Shown here: piece after piece, positions 1 to 10,614 of the stretch
Layout of the letters: each line of letters begins with the position of its first letter
How positions within the stretch are numbered: position 1 is the stretch's first letter
DNA from: Gracilaria gracilis
Taxonomy: Eukaryota > Rhodophyta > Florideophyceae > Gracilariales > Gracilariaceae
Reading direction: 5' to 3'
Length of the DNA stretch: 64,000 nucleotides
Assembly: GCA_030374805.1 (NCBI GenBank)
Contig: JARGSG010000035.1
Span: 496,001 to 560,000, forward strand
Program-made: the position numbers and the translations under genes
The notes under the pieces: model-generated
Told to the model about the DNA's origin: nothing
What the model saw: only the letters and a program-made list of their open reading frames with translations
Database searches by the model: none

Positions 1-42
1 CGGTCCCACGCGTGGTCCTTTCTTGCGTAGGTATTATACCCC

Positions 43-85
43 TACTTTGCATCCAACCATCATGATCGTTGTTGGATGCAAAGTA
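43..85. repeat. 15-bp perfect inverted repeat
   Basis: The arms TACTTTGCATCCAAC (43-57) and its exact reverse complement (71-85) flank a 13-nt spacer. It lies in the 503-base stretch before the first gene relic, where I see no coding sequence. It could be the end of a small inverted-repeat element or a hairpin in a transcript; nothing in the sequence decides this. Confidence 0.7.
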
Positions 86-503
86 CAGGTGCATTGAAGT
101 TAGCAAGTATGAACCACTTTTGCTCTGGATATGACTTTTTCGCCCTTGATGGTCAAAGGCTTCGACTCTGTTCGCTACAATCCATTGATGGTGCTTGTGT
201 TGGGCTTGAAGAGCACAAGGAGATTGCCAGGTCCTCATTGCGAGTGCGGGCGCCCGCACTGAAGTTATGACAACAAGTCGTCCATCCCCTTAAGTTTTGA
301 AAGTCGCGGTCAAACTCTGGAATCCAACACCGGTGACACACGCTCAGTGGCGAACAAAAGTGGCGATATTTCCAATCATGGTTTTGCTCACAAGTTCATC
401 TCATTAGCGCTTTTCTACTTCACTCGAATTGCACGCCTTGATACTCGGTACCCTCCGGGTCTTTTCTGTATATGTGTGTGTGTGTAAAAGAGTGAGCAAG
501 AGC

Positions 504-1298
504 ATGGATCCTGATCTTTACAGGTCAGCACAGACGCAAAGTGGCGTGTCCGTGTTTTGGGCTGAGAAGTACGCAAATGATTCGCCCAGGAACTGGGACA
601 AGTTCTACAAACGCAATTCCACCAACTTCTTCAAAGATCGTCATTGGACTGTCACAGAGTCTACAGACGGCTTCCCGTGCCTCACAGAACTGTCAGAAGA
701 TGTCAAAATCGTTTTAGAAGTTGGTTATGGCGTAGCAAACTGCGCATACCCACTTTTGGCCGCCAACAAATCCTTGCTTATATATGCGTTTGATTTCGCT
801 CCCACAGCAATAAGGCTGTTTAAGTAAAAGGAGCAGTACGATGAGAATCGTATGAAAGCCTTTGTGTGGGATTTCTGTACACACCCGTTCAGCTCTATAG
901 ACCCACAACAGCTTGGCCTTTCGGATGGAATGGCAGACTTTTGCTTGCTTGTTTTTGTCTTGAGCGCAGTACCTCCCGCAAAGCAGGCATTCGGCATACA
1001 AAACTTGTACACAGTACTCAAGCCTGGAGGAAGGCTTTTGTTCCGTGACTATTCAACTGGTGATTTAGCGCAAAACTGCTTTGCGTCACGGAATAGAATT
1101 GACGACAATTACTTTGTTCGACAGGACAAGACTCTTTCTTTCTTCTTTGACGAACGGACGCTGTGTTCCTGTATGCGAGGAGCTGGTTTTGAGGAGATCT
1201 ACATGCGGAGAGTTTCGAGAATGATAGAAAATCGAAAGGAAAACCTGCAGATGAATAGGGTCTCCTTGCAAGCAGAATTTGTAAGACCTAAGGTTTGA
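504..1298 (+). pseudogene. METTL2/6/8-like tRNA (m3C) methyltransferase, one in-frame stop
   Basis: The family (METTL2/6/8, yeast Trm140) methylates C32 of tRNA anticodon loops using S-adenosylmethionine. The frame from ATG 504 carries the family entry motif WDKFYKRNSTNFFKDRHW, then a SAM-binding motif I in altered form (EVGYGVAN where the family usually has E-V-G-C-G-x-G-N), DFAPTAI, KAFVWDF, the motif IV region DFCLLVFVLSAVPP, GGRLLFRDYSTGD and the C-terminal RRVSRMIENRKE block. A TAA at 825-827 interrupts it, but the same frame continues without any shift to the stop at 1296-1298, with family similarity on both sides. One nonsense change plus a degraded SAM motif suggests a pseudogene. Stop read-through is the alternative. 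ATG 504 is preferred over upstream starts because the similarity begins just after it. Confidence 0.8.
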
Positions 1299-2026
1299 GT
1301 GATACTTGACCGTGCGCACGCAAGACCTCTAGAAATGGAGTCCTAGCACGAATGACCCCCGCAGTTTCAGGATCCTTCGAAGACAGAGGTTAAACTAAAA
1401 CCACGATATCCCAGTTCTCATCACGTCATATGCGCACAAGACGATGCCAAACGATACCTTACCAAAGGTATATCTCAAAATTGTAACAGGGCGAACAATG
1501 AAGCTTATGTCATTTAGGATGGGTTGCACTCCAAGTTGGGGAGAGGTCACCCAAAAGAAACCTTCAAAGCTCGTGTATTTTGTTGAAGCAGACCCTATGT
1601 AACCAATGTGTGGATAGAGAGCGTTCGACATCGGGGCAAAACAGTCCTTCCATCTCTCCTATTTCCCCCTGATGCAGTTCCTGCTTCTCTGCACCCCAGG
1701 TAAATGACACCAAGTGGGAGCTACCCCTGTTCCCAAACATGTTAGGCGGGGCACGTAGCGTTACCAACTTTTTCTAAAACGATACCGTATGTCGCTAATC
1801 TGCGTAATCTCCATAGGGCCACCTAGCTTGGGCTCGATGCATGCGGCCAGTGTTCAGTGTAGAAAACCCCTGTAACCAACATGCTAGATACCCCGAAGAA
1901 GGCCACCTCAGCATCAAAACGTCATATGCACAAGAACTGTGCAGCTCGAGGATTTATACGACTGGTCGCAGGAAAGCGAGAAGCGTAGAGTGGCCTGACA
2001 ATCACACAACGCGGCTCTCGAAGTGC
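1299..2026. other. Stretch with no recognised gene
   Basis: This stretch lies between the methyltransferase relic and the 3' end of the kinase relic. Short open frames occur on the minus strand (1395-1767), but they resemble no family I know. I see no repeat or RNA gene here. Confidence 0.5.
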
Positions 2027-3371
2027 CTAGCTTACTCGACCGTATGACAGACAAGTTCCGTAGAGAGAATCGCTCCAATCTTCCCGTATTTTGTGTAGAG
2101 GCCCGTGTGAGGTACGGGTGCACCGCTGTTCTTCACCGTAACTTGCTCCTCTTGACATAACAAACGCACATTGCTCTTGGGTGCAGGCAACAGCGGTAAT
2201 CATATAGTTCTCGTCCCATCGAGCATGGATAGAGTGCGCGGGGTATTGAAAGTCAAGTTCAACACATTGATCCTTGTATGGGGCGCCTCTCGACATGACG
2301 ACACACCACTGCATCTGCAAGCGACCCTGCGTTGCAATAGAGGTAATATGAAAGTCGGCGTTCCATTTGTCTGCGATCCACTTGGAAGGGAACGTCGCCG
2401 ACACAATATAAGATTGCTGTTTGTACTTACGTCCCCGTTGCATTGTAGAGCACACAACTCCCCAACAACCTTCATTGCCAGCCACAGAGGTAATGAAGTA
2501 CGACTGTTCCCACTTTTGACGAACCCACTCTCGCGGAAAGTCCGGTTTATTGCGGTAATGCAATGCTTGTTCCATATAGCCAGAATTGCGCGAGTTAAGC
2601 ACTGCAGTCCACATACCTCCAGCAAAGTTGAGACACGTTATCCGCATGAACAGTCCCCACTTTCTCTCAACTCCCTTGAATAAATTGGGGCACGAGGTAT
2701 GAGAGGTGTAGCATTGAGTCTGCGGTGAAAGGTTCGTTCGCGCTTGTGGATACAATAATCCACTGATGAGTCTTGATTCGCTTCGGCAGCACAACTTTGT
2801 GCTTCTTGACCAAAGGTGCGCCAACGTCATCAAGATCGCGCTGCTTTCTCTTTGAACCAACAATGGGTTGATGAATTTCAGGTGAACCAAGCTGTTCCTT
2901 CTCCTGAGCTATCAAAAGCTTTTTGATCTCCTTGATTCCCCGATTACTGTCATGTAGCAACATTAGATAGTCATAATCAGGGGACTCCTCGAATTTCATC
3001 AGGCGCACATAGGCCAAGAAGTATTGGAGCACTTCTGGTGCACCGCGGCACATAGCCTCCACGATCATGCGACCTTTTGTCTCACAAACCTGCATGTTCT
3101 TGTCCTCGCCCGAGTAGCCCTGCCATGGTAGTGAACCATTGAACAAGTATAACAACATATAACCCAGACTCTCTAAATCATCACGTCTCGACAACCAGCG
3201 GCCGTGATGATCATTATCAGAGGCGTAGCGCACGGTACCCAAAAATTGATCCACTCGCTGGCCATATGCAATGTGGCCTCCTGGTTTAGACAGGTCTCTC
3301 CAGAGTGAGGCTAGACCCAAGTCGGCCATGAAAAGGACACGACTGGGGTCGATCGCTGTCTTTTGAGCCAA
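2027..3371 (-). pseudogene. MUT9-like (casein kinase I-like) kinase, 5' truncated and frameshifted
   Basis: MUT9-like kinases are nuclear casein-kinase-I relatives of the plant lineage that phosphorylate histone H3 and clock or light-signalling proteins. The upstream part keeps the kinase C-lobe: DLGLAS in place of DFG, then FLGTVRYAS, SRRDDLESLGYMLLYL and LPWQGY. The downstream part keeps the family's characteristic C-terminal repeat domain (VRQKWEQSYFITSVAG, SKWIADKWNADFHITSIA, ARWDENYMITAVA, and the terminal LSYGRVS). The two parts lie in different frames that switch near 2,680. The N-lobe, the P-loop and the HRD loop are absent: a stop precedes the remaining C-lobe, and the next gene upstream is a transposase relic. 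I read it as a pseudogene. A short intron at the frame change is possible but no good splice pair is visible. Confidence 0.85.
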
Positions 3372-3517
3372 AGTTTGATGGACGACGGAAACTGCAAGCC
3401 CCCATTCTTACTGTTGCTTTAGACGAGAGAAGATCAGATACGAAACACGTCGTATTGCTACAAGTTGAGACAGCTGCTATTGCTCCACAACGCAGTACTT
3501 GATTTACCACACACACA

Positions 3518-4778
3518 TCAAAGCGGCTCTGGTACGCCCCTCAACCCAGGGCGTTGCAAGTTGCGGCTGCGAATAATATTCACCATTTCGTTCCGCTTCC
3601 TTGTCGAGCGTATACTCTCCGGTTGCGGACCTTCTTCCTGAGAAGCATTTGCCATATCAATTAAACCCTCCTTGGAAGCGGTGTACCATTCCCGTACGTC
3701 CTTTTCCAACGCTTGACGTTCAGCAGGGGCAAACCAACGCCCCTTCTTGTCGCCCTCGTCGATGCAAAAATTCTGCAACTTCATGCATAACACAATTATG
3801 CTTGCGTTGAGGCTAACAGAATAGTTAAGTCGGCTTTGAAGAATCCTCCACCTCGTTACCAACCGACCGAATGCCTGCTCCACGTGCACGCGCAAAGAGG
3901 ATAAAAAGTAGTTAAACGCTTTCTCATACCCAAAACACACCTGTGATGCAGGAATTGGGGTTATCAAATTGTCAGTACAAACATAGGCCTCGTCGCCCAC
4001 TAACCAGAATTCGGTCGGCAAGTCTTGCCCACCCAAAAATTGTGACAGCTTAGAGGCAGCATATACCAACGAATCATGCGTAGACCCCACACATTTCGCG
4101 GAAGCAAACAAGAAACGACCTGCATAATCCACAACGGCTTGAACAGGAATAGCGTAGTAGCCTTTCCTGCACCAATATTTAGCGGCGTTTCTTCGTGGGG
4201 GCTTTATTTTTATTGTTATGCCATCAATAGCCCCAATGCAACCAGTAAGTGGACTAACAAACGATCTGGATGTTTTAAAGCCCTTCGAAAGCTCTGCCAA
4301 ATCTTCGTGTTTGTCAGATATACCTGGGAGCTTCAAGACGTGGGATAACGCAACGCAAGTCTGCAAAAAACACGTAGTAGACCGTAGAACGTTGGGTCCG
4401 AAATAGTTGATGGATTGTATCCATTGATCCGCCAGCAAGGCGACTCAATGTGATACCGAGCCGTGTAGCAACTGATAAAGTAGGTCTCCCAGATCGCTCT
4501 CCCATTTCGTCGCTTTTCTTCAATAACGGCTGAACCATTGCCACCAGTTTGTAGAACGATGGGCGCGTCATGCGGTAGTCTCGTCTGAATGCGGAATCGC
4601 TGAGAAAATCAGTTATCGATTCAAAGGTAACATTTCTGCGCGTCTCCCGCGGGGATCTGTGGGACTTCGTAGAGGATGAACTCTTTTCCAAGACCTTTTG
4701 GATTCGTAGACCTGATTTTCGTAAGACAGAAGACCGGTTAAGCTCGTCCAATTGCAGGGAAACGAAAACCGATGTCAT
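3518..4778 (-). pseudogene. PIF/Harbinger DDE transposase, frameshifted
   Basis: This is a DDE_Tnp_4-type transposase of a PIF/Harbinger DNA transposon. From ATG 4778 the first frame has the N-terminal region (RDYRMTRPSFYKLVAMV) and the LAGGSMDTIHQLF...STVYYVF helix-turn-helix-like segment. A second frame takes over near 4,345-4,365 and carries the catalytic core: first D in CIGAIDGITIKI, second D in WLVGDEAY and E in LRVHVEQAFGRL, with family spacing. The combined length is typical of the family. One frameshift breaks it. It abuts the truncated kinase at its 3' side. I found no convincing terminal inverted repeats, so the element borders are unknown. It is not closely similar to the transposase at 38.9 kb. 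Confidence 0.88.
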
Positions 4779-5490
4779 CTTGCATGAAGCGGTTGCAAGT
4801 GTTTCTACTCAGGGTGAGGCGGTAGCAAGCGGCAGTTGTCGACGATCCGCAAGAAGCGACGGTATCAAGATGTTTCGTGCAACAACATCAAATGGCGAAC
4901 CGTGAGTAGAGGGGTGGCTACACAATGCCTTGTAAACGATATCATAGCGGGTGCGCAGGGGCGCCGCTTGCGCTCCCGCCGACGGCGCCCCGCTGACGAC
5001 GCACGCGGCGACCCCCCCTCCCTCCGACGATGCAGGAAAAGACGGCGCAGGCGATGCGACGCAGTGCTGGTTTCTATGCCGTCTGACGACGACTACCAAG
5101 GGTACAACAAACGAACGAACGCAGTTTTCTTGTTGTCGATGTGCAAAGCGGTTTTAGAAGCTCTTTTTGAAACGTGTACGGGGCATCGAAGTAGACCGCC
5201 AGCATAGATCCACCTTGATAACTCCACATGTCTACATCTTTGCCGTTGGGTAGAGGATGAAGACATTTACCGAAGGTAGGATATGTGGAGCCGCTTGAGG
5301 GTAGCTGGTTCAAGTCGATGAACAAAAGAGTATAAAGGGTACTTTCTTGGGTTCAAGTTCGTGGAAATCTTTACTAGAGTTTCGGTTGAGGGACACGCGT
5401 CGGAAACTCTCTTATTTTCTTTGCGATCGGCACGATATTTCAGATATCATTGTAGAGAGTTCGTGTCTCTTGGTTCAATGCCCTTTCCCA
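4779..5490. other. Spacer with GC-rich patch, no gene recognised
   Basis: This lies between the divergent transposase and CBP80-like relics. About 4,940-5,060 is strongly GC-rich and contains short self-complementary runs around GGGGCGCC and GGCGCCCC. It may hold the right end of the transposon, but I could not define a border. Confidence 0.4.
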
Positions 5491-6201
5491 ATGGACCAGA
5501 GCAGCAGTGGAGCCATCCAGCCCAAGAAAGCCCCGCCTCGGTCAGGTCATTAGTTCAGTCCAACGGACCTTGAAACGCCCGAAGAAGAAGAACGTCTTGA
5601 CACACTCAATGCTTACGCAAAGTTAGCAGACAAGTCTATTGGCGGCGATGATCTTGGTGCCATTTCTCGAGATATTGAGAGTATGTGCAGCGCGTCTTGC
5701 ACAAGGATGCGAACCAATCCGCATGCTGTGAAGTTCGTCGTTCATAGCATATCCCGCTGCGCGGTTGCGCTACCCATTAAGTCAACTTTCTACGCTACAG
5801 TGACTGGGCTTTTGACATGCGGAAGCGAGCCGTTACTCAAGAACTTGGGAAACGGCTCGTTGAAACTGTGGCTAAGGAATTTGAGACTCACCTGCGAGCA
5901 GGAAAATCAAGTGCTGCTCGCCGAGCCCTTCGCTTCCTTGCGTGTCACATGGACTGCAGAATAATTTCTGCGGAAGCAATGGCAGATCAAGTCATCTCAT
6001 TATTGGAGGCTACCGTATTCGAGTTGTCCGGAGTAAATAGGTCAGAGCGTGGAGTGCATTGCGGTGGTGTAGGAGGTAGAGGACTATGGTACATTAACAA
6101 AGATTGTGGATTTATCTATTGAAGTGCTTGAAAACCGGAATGGACAGGGAAAGTTTAGATACTGGTTTCGTGCCCTTTGCGTGCTTCAATAGCAGCAATC
6201 T
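5491..6201 (+). pseudogene. CBP80/NCBP1-like (MIF4G) fragment, several breaks
   Basis: CBP80 is the large subunit of the nuclear cap-binding complex and is built of MIF4G helical repeats. From ATG 5491 the first frame runs through a TAG at 5551-5553 into EEERLDTLNAYAKLADKSIGG, DDLGAISRDIES and PIKSTFYATVTGLL. Near 5,810 the similarity moves to another frame: MRKRAVTQELGKRLVETV followed by LRAGKSSAARRALRFLACHMDCRIISAEAM. This order matches the first MIF4G domain of CBP80. Beyond about 6,100 the match fades, although the frame ending in GKFRYWFRALCVLQ may still belong to it. The middle and C-terminal domains were not recognised. The gene is essential elsewhere, so this is probably a decayed extra copy. 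Confidence 0.6.
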
Positions 6202-6714
6202 GTGCCAGTAGAGATGTTGCAAAAGCTGCGGAACTTGGATACAATACGAGCAACCAGGAGTGTGGTAGAATCGTTTGGTGATGTTTCGGTTGTGCAAAAG
6301 AAGAGAATCGGTGGTTCAGTGTATGTGCAGCTACATGACTTAATTTTGGATATCGCAGCTCGCAAGGCCTGGGAGGCAAGTGAGACTGAAGCTTTCTTTC
6401 AAACTCTTGTACGCAACTACATACCATCTGAAAGGAGGAATGAGAATGGTGATGGGTTGATATCTGCACAAGGACAAGGAAGCAAGACTATTTTTCTTAC
6501 CCATGCTCTCAAACGTTTTGTGTCTAGTGTACTAGGGGCCATCCAACATGCTATTGCAGGATCGGGGTTGTGCGTGGGGTGGTGGTATACTGAAGATGAT
6601 GGGTACATATACGACAACTTGTGCAGAATACTTCGAAATGCAGGTTATATTGATCAGCTAGTGTGGGTTTTGTGTGTTTGTGACATCTCACTCTCTCAAA
6701 TCTCTACATCCGAC

Positions 6715-8559
6715 ATGACCGCCGACAACCCCACGGCCGCTGCCCTTCACCTGGATTCTTCCGCCACACTCAACCGCTTCGCCCGCGCAGCAAGTTCCGC
6801 CTTAAGGTCTGAATCCACGCTAGCTCTCTTCGAGCACCGGAACAACCAATATCCCGTGCACGGCCCCATCCATACCCAACGAGCGGCACGGTTCCTCCCA
6901 AATGATTTTCATACCCCATCAGATCTTCCAGCATCACCGCCTCTCCCCACTTTACATTTCGACGTACGCACCGCTCGTACACTTGCCTCAATAGCCTTAC
7001 AGAATGGTCTCAAGATACATGTATGGGGCGTTCGTACAGATGGTCGTATTGTCTCTAGAATGGATGCTTCGCCGGGTAATCTTTCTTCTTTGGAGTCATG
7101 GTTGGGCGATTCTCGAAGCGCTACCTTGGATGATGGATCTGTCATCAGCATTCGAATCGTCAGACAGAAAGGGCAGCGGCTTATGGGCGTATGCTCATGG
7201 GATGAGGCCTCTTCTTCGCTTTCTGTAGTGCATGTCATGGAAGATGATTCCTTCTCAAACCTGGAGACAATCATCGTCGCGACAAATGCAAGAGAGACAC
7301 TATTTTGTGACTCGGACGCTTCTGATTTTGAGATGGCTAAGTTCCACGATGTGCTCACGAAATGCGGCGTTGCAAGCACCTCTCTTAAGAAACGTTCATT
7401 CAATCCAGCAGATGTGCCATCGGATTTGGAGAAACTCGTCGGTTCAAAGCATATTTTTTCCAACTTCTTAGATACGCCAGTAGTTGTATCGGCCATCAGT
7501 GCCATCATTGAATACACTGGTCTGTTAAGAGATACCAGTCGAGAGGGTAAGGTCAAGATGAAACAACTTACCACGTCCGCGTATATGCATCTTGACAATG
7601 CTGCCATTCGGGCTCTCAATATACTCCCTTATCCGGGCGATGGTGGTCACAGAGCCAGTTTCTTTGGACTCATGAAGAAGACAAAGAGCGCTATGGGTTC
7701 TCGTTTGTTGCGTAGATGGCTTTCTCAACCCCTGCAGGATGTCGATGCTATCAATGAACGATTGAACATCGTCGATGCGTTTCTACGCAATCAACGTCGT
7801 CGGGAAGCGATTCTTGACGACCACATAAACAAATTACCGGATTTGAACGTCTTTTGTACACGGTTTACAAAGACCCAAGGTGCTAAGGCCTCTCTGCAGG
7901 ATGTCGTTCGGCTCTATCAATGCTCTATTCGTCTTCCGTTCCTATGTGATGACCTTATTAGTGATGATCGAAACACATTGTTGAAGGAGCGTTTTTCTGA
8001 TCCTCTTCGAAAACTGGTATCGGAACTGGCCAACTTCGAGGCATTAGTGGAAACCACTATCGATCTGGAGCAAATTGAAAACGGGGAGTTTGTGCTCAGC
8101 TCCTCCGTTCATCCTGACCTCCAAGAACTGCGAGAACAACAAGATAATATCCTTGGTGACATAGATACTGAGTATCAGAAATGCATGAACTCTATTTCTG
8201 GATTGAAGAATGACTCACTCAAGCTCGAGCGAAAGGATAATCTGGGCTACATTTTCCGACTCACTCGCAAGGAGGAGAAGCTTATTCGTGGTAAGAAATA
8301 GTTTATAGTGTTGGAAACCAGAAAGGATGGCGTCCGATTTCAAACCAGAGGATTGCAAAGACTTTCTTCTGCATACCAAGAGATTGCTGGTCAATACCAC
8401 GAACGAGAAAACGGTGTTAATAGCTTGAGAGGAGACAAAAAAAGTGATGACCTTCAAAACGGGTCGCATAAACTCACCTTCTCATCTCTGACGAACCCAG
8501 ATGGGAGCTCAGCAAATGGAGCTGGTGATAACCGTGGTGACAAAATCGAGAGAAACTGA
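6715..8559 (+). pseudogene. MSH2-like mismatch-repair gene lacking the ATPase domain
   Basis: MSH2 pairs with MSH6 or MSH3 to bind mismatched DNA and couples this to an ABC-type ATPase. The frame from ATG 6715 shows the N-terminal mismatch domain (RMDASPGNLSSLESWLG), the connector (DDSFSNLETIIV), the core/lever start (YMHLDNAAIRALNILPYPGD, SAMGSRLLRRWLSQPLQD, ERLNIVDAFL) and the clamp region (ETTIDLEQIENGEFVL, NLGYIFRLTRKEEKL). A TAG at 8299-8301 falls exactly where the family continues. The same frame goes on with KDGVRFQTRGLQRLSSAYQE and then decays. No Walker A (GPNMGGKST-type) motif or any other ATPase sequence follows. The open frame also extends upstream to 6202 through sequence that is not MSH2. 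The copy is therefore truncated and stopped, and could not work as a MutS ATPase. Confidence 0.88.
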
Positions 8560-8873
8560 TGTCAAGAAAGAAGAAGGCATTCTGATTGACTCTGTATGCA
8601 ACGGTGAAGTTGATTCTCCTAAACTGGACAAACAGAAGATGTCAGAAGACCCTGCATCGGATGGAGAGAAAGGGGAGCACAGAGGAGAAAGAGGAAACAG
8701 TTGGAACGGAGACAATACATCTTTAAGAAAGAAAACGTAAAACCACAAATAAACAAGCACGTGTAGCAGTAGAAATCGTAAACGCTAAAGGAGGCAATAT
8801 GATCGGTAGTCCCACCACGAAAGGGCGATGAAGCACGGCAATCGAAGAAGTACAAGAGAAAACCATGAAAGTG
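8560..8873. other. Remnant spacer downstream of the MSH2 relic
   Basis: The frames here encode Glu/Lys/Asp-rich low-complexity sequence (for example 8501-8740) with no MutS ATPase similarity. I see no independent gene. Confidence 0.4.
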
Positions 8874-10614
8874 TTAAGATGCATCTTTGCTTTCCTCTTC
8901 AGTCATACACTTGAACTTCTTCAACAGCCTTGTATGCGTTTGTTCCAAGGATGCGACGATTTCCTTGTCATGTAGGTCACGAGCTCTCTTTAGTGCGTCA
9001 GGGCTCTGCACAAGCATGGAAGAAAGCTTAACAACTTTCTCGAACTCCTCCATATCCCGCTCTTCAAAAGACTTCTTTGGCCCCTCTATTTTCTTTCGCT
9101 CTAGCGCCAAGTGCTCTTTCATTAATTCTTGATTCGCTTCGGAGATATTGTTGGATCGATTCATCTCCTTCGATATATCGCAAAGTTCTTTCTTGCTCCC
9201 ACTCGTTCTTGCACTCGAACCCCTATGGCCAAACGCTGCATTGCCCTCTATACCTCCGAGTAGACCTTCCTCAACTCCACCATCGTCCTCCTCAATAAGC
9301 TTTGAAGCCGTAACAAGTAGGTGGTCAGCCTCGTTTTCAGTTCCCAATCCTGACACAATACAAAACACATAAGCACGCTTTGATTCAGCGGTTAGGTCTC
9401 CCCCAGCCGTTCTATCCATAAACGAGGTGATATTGGTTGGGTCATTTTGGCCAGACTTTGACCAATTTGCCCTTACAATAGTAGTAAACTGGCGAATACC
9501 GTCGAATTGCTTTTTAAGGTACTGTTGCACTTCGGTAGCAGAGAGGTCTTCGATTCGAGTCAACGCCATCCAATTTCCCTGCGAAGCTGTGACTGGAGTT
9601 AACATGCCTATCGTTGAACCTGTTGGCGACGACTAACCAGTATGATTGGCGATTCACCTTGTAGTCCAGCTCCGATTTGGAAAGCGTTTTACCGTACGCG
9701 TTGGCCAGGGCGTTTTTCGCCTGTTCGTCATCTCGCAGAATAATCATGAGCCTTGCAAACTCATTCAAGCTCAATGGCGGGTCCTTGTGACCCGACGGAT
9801 CCTCCTGGGTTAGAGGAAATCCAGACTCTTCCTGACCTGCTCGCTGATAATGTTGTAGTTGTTTTTCGATCCCTTTGCGGTCATTTTTGTGAAGCATGTT
9901 CACGAAATCTCCAACTTCAGGCAACTCCGTTAACGCAGCACGCATTGCGATACATTCATCCTCCCATGTAAAAAAAGGCCCGAGTTCGTCATTCAAGGAG
10001 ATGCAGTCCCTAATACTGACTCCATCCAAACTCTTAAGGTGGAAAAAGAGTATAATTCCGGCCACGAGCTGTCCGTGCTTTCGATTATGCACAACGACTT
10101 TGAACGGCTTACAGATTTTCTTCAAGACCTCTACCCTTTTTTTCAAGAGAAACGAATACATATATCGAATCCGAGTCTCTTTGAACTTTTGGTCGTTGTA
10201 GGGCGAAACGGTCACGGCCGAAGAAGATCCGAGAGCATTAGAACTACGCGGCTTGGCGGCACATGACGCAACTGGTATTAAGCCCTTATCGGAAGACAAA
10301 CCATAACGGGAGTGGCTTCCTGTCGACGTGGAGTGCTTCCTGGGACTGCGGCGAAGGGGAACAGCTAGTACAGGAGAGCTTCCTGTAGCTGCTTGAATTA
10401 GCGATGAAGCACTCTTATTATCTCGGGCAGGACTGGCGCCGGAACGACGGGGCGAGACGCGACATAGTCTTGGGTGAACTGCAGATGCGGGGTTTGCTGA
10501 TGAAGGTGTAGAGGTGTTGGTTTTCCTCATAGGACTCCGGCGGGAGACTCGAACGTCGGGAACACCGTCGACGGCTAAAGCGGGTGCAATGGCATTGCCG
10601 CTTTTCCTTTCCAT
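8874..10614 (-). pseudogene. Hypothetical gene split over two frames
   Basis: I do not recognise the family. From ATG 10614 the frame encodes a basic, Ser/Pro/Arg-rich head (SRRSPMRK, CRVSPRRSG, VPLRRSPRKH) followed by a folded-looking region (RIRYMYSFLLKKRVEVLKKI, LVAGIILFFHLKSLDG, LSKSELDYKVNRQSYWLVVANRF). Near 9,600 the coding character moves to another frame (TASQGNWMALTRIEDLSATE, YLKKQFDGIRQFTTIVRANW) and ends in a charged helical tail (LMKEHLALERKKIEG, TRLLKKFKCMTEEE). No intron-sized gap separates the two parts, so a frameshift is the simplest reading. The basic head suggests nucleic-acid binding, but that is inference. It could be a domesticated or decayed mobile-element protein. It is divergent from SEC3. 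Confidence 0.5.

Noticed and set aside
2171-2683. 170-residue plus-strand frame opposite the kinase relic
   Set aside because: It is the antisense shadow of the conserved kinase C-terminal domain.
3505-5300. AAGCGGCTC occurring inverted on both sides of the first Harbinger transposase (near 3,510 and 5,290) as terminal repeats
   Set aside because: Only nine bases match, no target duplication fits, and such a match is expected by chance.
504-8301. Reassigned stop codons, since TAA and TAG interrupt several frames here
   Set aside because: Intact genes in the same window end in TAA, TAG and TGA at the expected protein lengths, and the interrupted genes also have frameshifts and truncations. 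Pseudogenes explain it better.
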